This document shows positions 7,436 to 11,013 of a stretch of DNA of 11,013 nucleotides, piece by piece; position 1 is the stretch's first letter, and every line of letters starts with the position of its first letter. Under the pieces are notes generated by a model. It was not told the origin of the DNA, did no database searches, and was given only the letters and a program-made list of their open reading frames with translations. The stretch covers positions 1 to 11,013 of the forward strand of contig JAAERC010000621.1 in the NCBI GenBank assembly GCA_024230695.1. The letters are read 5' to 3'. A program made the translations under genes and the position numbers. Source of the stretch: Candidatus Zixiibacteriota bacterium. Lineage in GTDB: Bacteria; Zixibacteria; MSB-5A5; GN15; PGXB01.

Positions 7436-8520
7436 CGTACCTTCAATGTCGCCAGCATCAGCAACGCAAATAATGCCCCAACGATCCAAAACCTGACGAC
7501 CACTTTCGATTCAGGCCAACCACTCAATTCAAAGTGATGATGGATCGGTGCCATTTTGAAAACCCTTTTGCCGCCACGATACTTGTATGACAGCACCTGA
7601 ATAATCACCGACAAGACTTCTATTACAAAAACTCCGCCAACAATTACCAGCAGGAGTTCTTTTTTCAACAGTATTGCAATCGAACCGAGTGCCCCGCCAA
7701 GTGCCAGAGACCCAGTATCACCCATAAATACTTCAGCAGGATGCGAATTAAACCAGAGAAAACCGAGCGCGGCTCCAATTGCCGCCCCACAATAAATAGC
7801 CATCTCCCCTGCTCCGGGAATATATTCGATCTGCAAATAATTTGAGAAATCAATACGGCCGCTAACATAAGCGATTCCGGCAAAGGCCATAAAACAAAGA
7901 CCGCACAATCCAATTGCCAGACCATCACAACCATCGGTTAGATTAACAGCATTGGAGGATCCGGTCAGAACTATAATGATAAATGGGATATAAAACACAC
8001 CTAACACCAGCATATAGTTTTTGAAAAATGGAATCCCGGTTGTACCATCAAAACTTGAGTTGGGCGGTGCGAAACTGAGTAATATGCCAAAAATCAATCC
8101 AAGCAATATCTGTCCGATAAGTTTTTTCCGTGCCACCATGCCTTTTGTCTGATTTTTTATCGCCTTGAGGTAATCATCCATAAACCCAATTATTCCAAGC
8201 CAAACTGTTACCATCAATGTCATCAAAATGTAATAATTAGTCAGATCGGCCCATAAAAGAGTTGGGACAATTATCGCGAACAAGACAATCACTCCGCCCA
8301 TTGTAGGGGTCCCTTCTTTGCTCTGATGACTCTCAGGACCTTCGCTTCTAATTTTTTCTCTTACCTGATATTTTTTTAATAATTTTATAAACAACGGTCC
8401 CAAAATTATCGAGATAAGAATTGCCGTAATAGTGGCGGCGGCGGCTCTAAAGGTGATATATCGAAAGAGATTAAATCCGGAGATATAATCAACCAAATGT
8501 GTAAACAGATGATAAAACAT
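7432..8520 (-). CDS. mraY: Phospho-MurNAc-pentapeptide transferase MraY (362 aa)
   Basis: Integral membrane enzyme that moves phospho-MurNAc-pentapeptide from UDP to undecaprenyl phosphate, giving lipid I. It has about ten hydrophobic segments. Seen: cytoplasmic loop ESHQSKEGTPTMGG (63-76), the magnesium-binding region FMDDYLKA (113-120) with the Asp115-Asp116 pair, nucleotide-site NAVNLTDGCDGLAIG (190-204), FMGDTGSLALGG (265-276) with Asp267, and the histidine cluster APIHHHFELSGWPE (324-337). The length matches E. coli MraY (360). All catalytic residues known from the family (the Asp pair, the Asn/Asp of the NxxNxxDG segment, Asp267 and the His cluster) are present. The ATG at 8520 lies one base after the murF stop, with GGGAT 7 bases upstream. 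The stop overlaps murD in ATGA. The single-base spacing to murF suggests coupled translation. Confidence 0.98.
   Translation of the reverse strand: MFYHLFTHLVDYISGFNLFRYITFRAAAATITAILISIILGPLFIKLLKKYQVREKIRSEGPESHQSKEGTPTMGGVIVLFAIIVPTLLWADLTNYYILMTLMVTVWLGIIGFMDDYLKAIKNQTKGMVARKKLIGQILLGLIFGILLSFAPPNSSFDGTTGIPFFKNYMLVLGVFYIPFIIIVLTGSSNAVNLTDGCDGLAIGLCGLCFMAFAGIAYVSGRIDFSNYLQIEYIPGAGEMAIYCGAAIGAALGFLWFNSHPAEVFMGDTGSLALGGALGSIAILLKKELLLVIVGGVFVIEVLSVIIQVLSYKYRGGKRVFKMAPIHHHFELSGWPESKVVVRFWIVGALFALLMLATLKVR
7440..7444 (-). promoter_or_regulatory. Ribosome binding site of murD
   Basis: GAAGG lies at the very end of mraY, 4 bases before the ATG at 7433-7435. Together with the ATGA overlap it supports this start over the upstream in-frame TTG at 7489. 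Confidence 0.6.
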
Positions 8521-8521
8521 A

Positions 8522-9934
8522 TTAATTATCCCGGAAGGCGGATCCTTTTAATAAGGTGATTAGTTTTTCCAGACCGATTCCGCGGGAGGCCTTAAGATAA
8601 ATAACTCCCCCTCTTGGCAAGTTACCTGTCAAAAATTCTCCCGCCGCGTTAACATCAGCAAAATAATTTATATTACTATCTTTTAATCCCGCTTCTTTGG
8701 CCGCATCAAATAGATCGCTCGACAAAGATCCAACGGTTATTACATTATCAAATTTGAACTCTGCAATTAGTTTCCCGATTTTTCGATGGTACATCATTGA
8801 ATTATCACCCAATTCCAGCATATCGCCCACAATAACTATACTGGGACGAGCAGCCAATTCCGGTAAATCGATATATTTTTTAAAAGAGCGTAAACCGGAT
8901 TCCATTGAAGTTGGATTAGCATTGTAACAATCGGCAATAACGGTCAATCCTGAAATTTGCTCAATTTCGCCGCGATACATGCTAAAACTATATTGTGAAT
9001 TTTCAAGTTCATTCGGTTCAATATTAAGACCAAGTTCTTTACAAACGGTATAGGCGGCCAGAACATTATACATTTGGTGCTCACCAAAAAGTTTTATTTC
9101 GATTGTTTTTCCATCGATCTTTATTTGCGGAAAACCTGATTTTGAAATACCAATTTTTTCGGCTTTATAATCTGCCGGTGAATCAAATCCATAAGTCACA
9201 AAATCTCTATTTCTTTTAGAGGCGGCCTGCATCAAAATCGAGTCATCGGCATTTAGAATCACGGCCTTATCAGAATCAAGAGAATCGGCCAGACTGAATT
9301 TTTCCTCCGCCACATTTTCTTCGGTTCCCAGAGTCTCCAGATGTGTCGGGCCGATATTGGTTATAAGAACAACATCCGGTTGCGCGATTTCGGCTAGTTG
9401 ACGCATCTCCCCCTCAATCGAAATTCCTAATTCAAAAACACCATACTCGATATCTGATGGCATTTCAAAAATAGATAACGGCAAACCAAACAGATTATTA
9501 AAATTGCCGGGTGAGCGGTAGGTTTTCTCCGTTTTGTTTCGGATAAACGAATAGATAATATCTTTTGTCGTTGTTTTTCCATTGGAACCAGTGACGGCAA
9601 TCAATTTTGTTTTTGACTCTTTTCTATAATCTTGAGCCATTTTCTTCATCGCCTGATGAGTATCATCCACTGCGACCATTGGTTTTTTGTTTTTAAATTC
9701 GTCTATTCCGGTGAATCTGCTGTTCACCAAAAATCCAGCACAGTTTTTATCAATGGCATTATCAAGGTAGCGATGGCCATCATCGTTTTCCCCCTCAATA
9801 GCGATAAATAGTTGTTCCCCCTTAACAACTCGGCTGTCAATGGAGACACCACTAAAAACTGTTGTTGCAAACTCCTTGTTTAGCAACTTGCCATTTACCT
9901 CCTGGGCAAGAGTTTTAAAATCCCTGCTTATCAC
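8522..9934 (-). CDS. murF: UDP-MurNAc-tripeptide--D-alanyl-D-alanine ligase MurF (470 aa)
   Basis: Cytoplasmic ATP-dependent ligase that adds D-Ala-D-Ala to UDP-MurNAc-tripeptide, the last soluble precursor step. Seen: N-terminal substrate domain with SGVSIDSRVVKGEQLFIA (28-45), P-loop TGSNGKTTTKD (115-125), NFNNLFGLPL (144-153), ELGISIEGEM (168-177), NIGPTHLETLGTEENVAEEK (193-212) with Lys212 at the carbamylated-lysine position, GEHQMYNVLAA (284-294), DCYNANPTSM (335-344), GDMLELGD (370-377) and KASRGIGLE (448-456). Complete in three domains; the length is close to E. coli MurF (452). The start is GTG at 9934: the in-frame TAA is only two codons further upstream, the GTG forms a GTGA overlap with the murE stop, and MIS is also how E. 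coli MurF begins. No good Shine-Dalgarno sequence is seen, so re-initiation after murE is likely. Confidence 0.97.
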   Translation of the reverse strand: MISRDFKTLAQEVNGKLLNKEFATTVFSGVSIDSRVVKGEQLFIAIEGENDDGHRYLDNAIDKNCAGFLVNSRFTGIDEFKNKKPMVAVDDTHQAMKKMAQDYRKESKTKLIAVTGSNGKTTTKDIIYSFIRNKTEKTYRSPGNFNNLFGLPLSIFEMPSDIEYGVFELGISIEGEMRQLAEIAQPDVVLITNIGPTHLETLGTEENVAEEKFSLADSLDSDKAVILNADDSILMQAASKRNRDFVTYGFDSPADYKAEKIGISKSGFPQIKIDGKTIEIKLFGEHQMYNVLAAYTVCKELGLNIEPNELENSQYSFSMYRGEIEQISGLTVIADCYNANPTSMESGLRSFKKYIDLPELAARPSIVIVGDMLELGDNSMMYHRKIGKLIAEFKFDNVITVGSLSSDLFDAAKEAGLKDSNINYFADVNAAGEFLTGNLPRGGVIYLKASRGIGLEKLITLLKGSAFRDN

Positions 9935-11013
9935 CCGGCTTTAACCTGTTTATATCCAAAAGCTTCCAAAGCATTTTCAATCTCTTTTTTATCATTAAAC
10001 GGAAATCGTGTTGTACCTATCTCCTGATAATCCTCGGCGCCCTTTCCGGCAATAAGAACAGTATCATCTTTTTTGGCTCTCCCAATAATCGTTCTGATTG
10101 CCTCACTACGATCCGAGATCACTTCATAGTTATCATCTATCATCCCCGGAATAGTTTCCTCAAATATCTTTTCCGGGTTCTCGGTTCTAGGATTATCTGA
10201 AGTAAGAATCACAAAATCAGAATTAGTCGAAGCGGCTTCAGCCATCATGGGCCGCTTGCCACTGTCTCTATCACCGCCGCAACCAAATAGTGTCAATATG
10301 TTTCCTTGGGTGATCTCCCGCGCCGACAAACACAATCTTGCCAACGCGTCAGGAGTGTGGGCATAATCAATTACTACTGAGAATGGTTGTCCCAAAATCA
10401 CTGGCCGGTATCGACCCGGGACAGGTTTGGCTGATTCCAATCCCTTTTTGATATTATCTTTCCCAATTCCAAGCGCAACCCCGGCAGATGCCGCACAAGC
10501 GGCATTAGCCAGATTGTACCGTCCCGGAAGATTGAACCATACTTCGCACGAGCTGTCCGGCATCACCAGATTAAAAAGTGACATCGTTGGTGACAGTTTG
10601 GCCGCGTCGATTTTTATGTCAGCTTCGTTGCCAGCCGATGAATATGAAAGAACGTCGGATTGGTAATCGTCTATCATTGAGACAAACTCGGGAACATCCT
10701 GATTCACAACCGCACAACTATTTTTTTCGGCAATTTTGTCCAATAGCAGTTTTTTGGCTTCAAGATAGTTTTCCATACTCTTATGAAAATCAAGATGATC
10801 ACGGCTGAAATTTGTGTAGAGACCGATTTGCAGATCGATGTTATCAACCCTGTTTAACATCAAGGCATGAGATGAAACTTCAATAACCGCATACTCGCAT
10901 TTGGCCTTGACCATTTCGCTCAGATAAAATTGCATCTCCACAGAATCCGGAGTAGTACGTTCCGCCTTAAATTGATCAATAGTTGTATCATAAACCAATG
11001 AATTAACCATTCC
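9931..11013 (-). CDS. murE: UDP-MurNAc-L-alanyl-D-glutamate--meso-diaminopimelate ligase MurE, C-terminal 360 residues (start outside window)
   Basis: Cytoplasmic ATP-dependent ligase that adds the third stem-peptide residue. The frame is open to the right edge. The first visible Met (second codon) is internal, as the matching family region lies after the P-loop; the UDP-binding domain and ATP P-loop are missing. Visible numbering: RTTPDSVEMQ (19-28), EVSSHALMLNRV (45-56), TNFSRDHLDFH (67-77), Lys87 in YLEAKKLL matching the carbamylated Lys224 of E. coli, LPGRYNLANAACA (162-174), VIDYAHTPDAL (214-224), CGGDRDSGKRP (245-255) and DNPRTENP (273-280). The DNPR motif marks the meso-diaminopimelate type rather than the L-lysine type. 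The E. coli DAP contacts Arg389, Asn414, Arg416, Gly464 and Glu468 all have equivalents here. The usual GKGHE reads GKGAE (323-327). The TGA stop overlaps the murF GTG. Confidence 0.97.
   Translation of the reverse strand, partial: GMVNSLVYDTTIDQFKAERTTPDSVEMQFYLSEMVKAKCEYAVIEVSSHALMLNRVDNIDLQIGLYTNFSRDHLDFHKSMENYLEAKKLLLDKIAEKNSCAVVNQDVPEFVSMIDDYQSDVLSYSSAGNEADIKIDAAKLSPTMSLFNLVMPDSSCEVWFNLPGRYNLANAACAASAGVALGIGKDNIKKGLESAKPVPGRYRPVILGQPFSVVIDYAHTPDALARLCLSAREITQGNILTLFGCGGDRDSGKRPMMAEAASTNSDFVILTSDNPRTENPEKIFEETIPGMIDDNYEVISDRSEAIRTIIGRAKKDDTVLIAGKGAEDYQEIGTTRFPFNDKKEIENALEAFGYKQVKAG

Noticed and set aside
7436..7489. N-terminal extension of MurD from a TTG at 7489
   Set aside because: The extra 18 residues are read from the end of mraY in another frame. 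The ATG at 7435 has an ATGA overlap, a Shine-Dalgarno sequence and a family-like N-terminus.
11005..11010. Met near the right edge as the start of MurE
   Set aside because: The frame stays open to the edge, and this Met aligns to the middle of MurE, after the ATP-binding loop. It is internal, so the gene is cut by the window and not truncated in nature.
1..11013. A new or accessory system hidden in the window (defence, mobile, RNA-based)
   Set aside because: All ten minus-strand genes are core dcw genes covering almost every base. No inserts, repeats, change of base composition or unexplained conserved frames were noticed.

Overview
The window is one continuous minus-strand stretch of a division and cell wall (dcw) cluster. 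Transcription runs from high to low coordinates: murE (start lost at the right edge), murF, mraY, murD, ftsW, murG, murC, ftsQ, ftsA, ftsZ (end lost at the left edge). Every gene is recognisable from family motifs. No mobile element, RNA gene, CRISPR array, repeat family or foreign-looking insert was seen. There is no gene-free stretch longer than 20 bases.

Layout. 9931-11013 holds the MurE C-terminal part, 8522-9934 MurF, 7432-8520 MraY, 6044-7435 MurD, 4957-6036 FtsW, 3800-4960 MurG, 2416-3834 (or 3789) MurC, 1706-2416 FtsQ, 483-1709 FtsA and 1-462 the FtsZ N-terminal part. The genes are packed very tightly. There are 4-base ATGA/GTGA stop-start overlaps at murE/murF, mraY/murD, ftsW/murG and ftsQ/ftsA. 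There is a 1-base overlap at murC/ftsQ and gaps of 1 and 7 bases at murF/mraY and murD/ftsW. Only ftsA/ftsZ has a real spacer (20 bases), and it carries the strongest Shine-Dalgarno sequence of the window. I see no terminator or convincing promoter inside, so the genes look like one translationally coupled operon.

How the genes work together. MurC first adds L-Ala to UDP-MurNAc. MurD adds D-Glu, MurE adds the third residue (meso-diaminopimelate, judging from its DNPR motif), and MurF adds D-Ala-D-Ala. MraY then moves the phospho-MurNAc-pentapeptide to undecaprenyl phosphate (lipid I), and MurG adds GlcNAc (lipid II). FtsW polymerises lipid II at the septum. FtsQ, FtsA and FtsZ build and anchor the divisome. 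MurB and Ddl, which often sit between murC and ftsQ, are absent from this window.

Organism. The chromosome is bacterial, with moderate to low GC (about 40-45% by eye). The meso-DAP type MurE, an FtsA with a C-terminal amphipathic helix, a short FtsQ and the E. coli-like gene order fit a diderm (Gram-negative) bacterium. The proteins look diverged from the standard proteobacterial and Firmicutes versions, so an uncultured phylum, perhaps in the FCB group, is possible. That placement is a weak inference. I found no new biological system: this is an ordinary core region with a few small points of interest.
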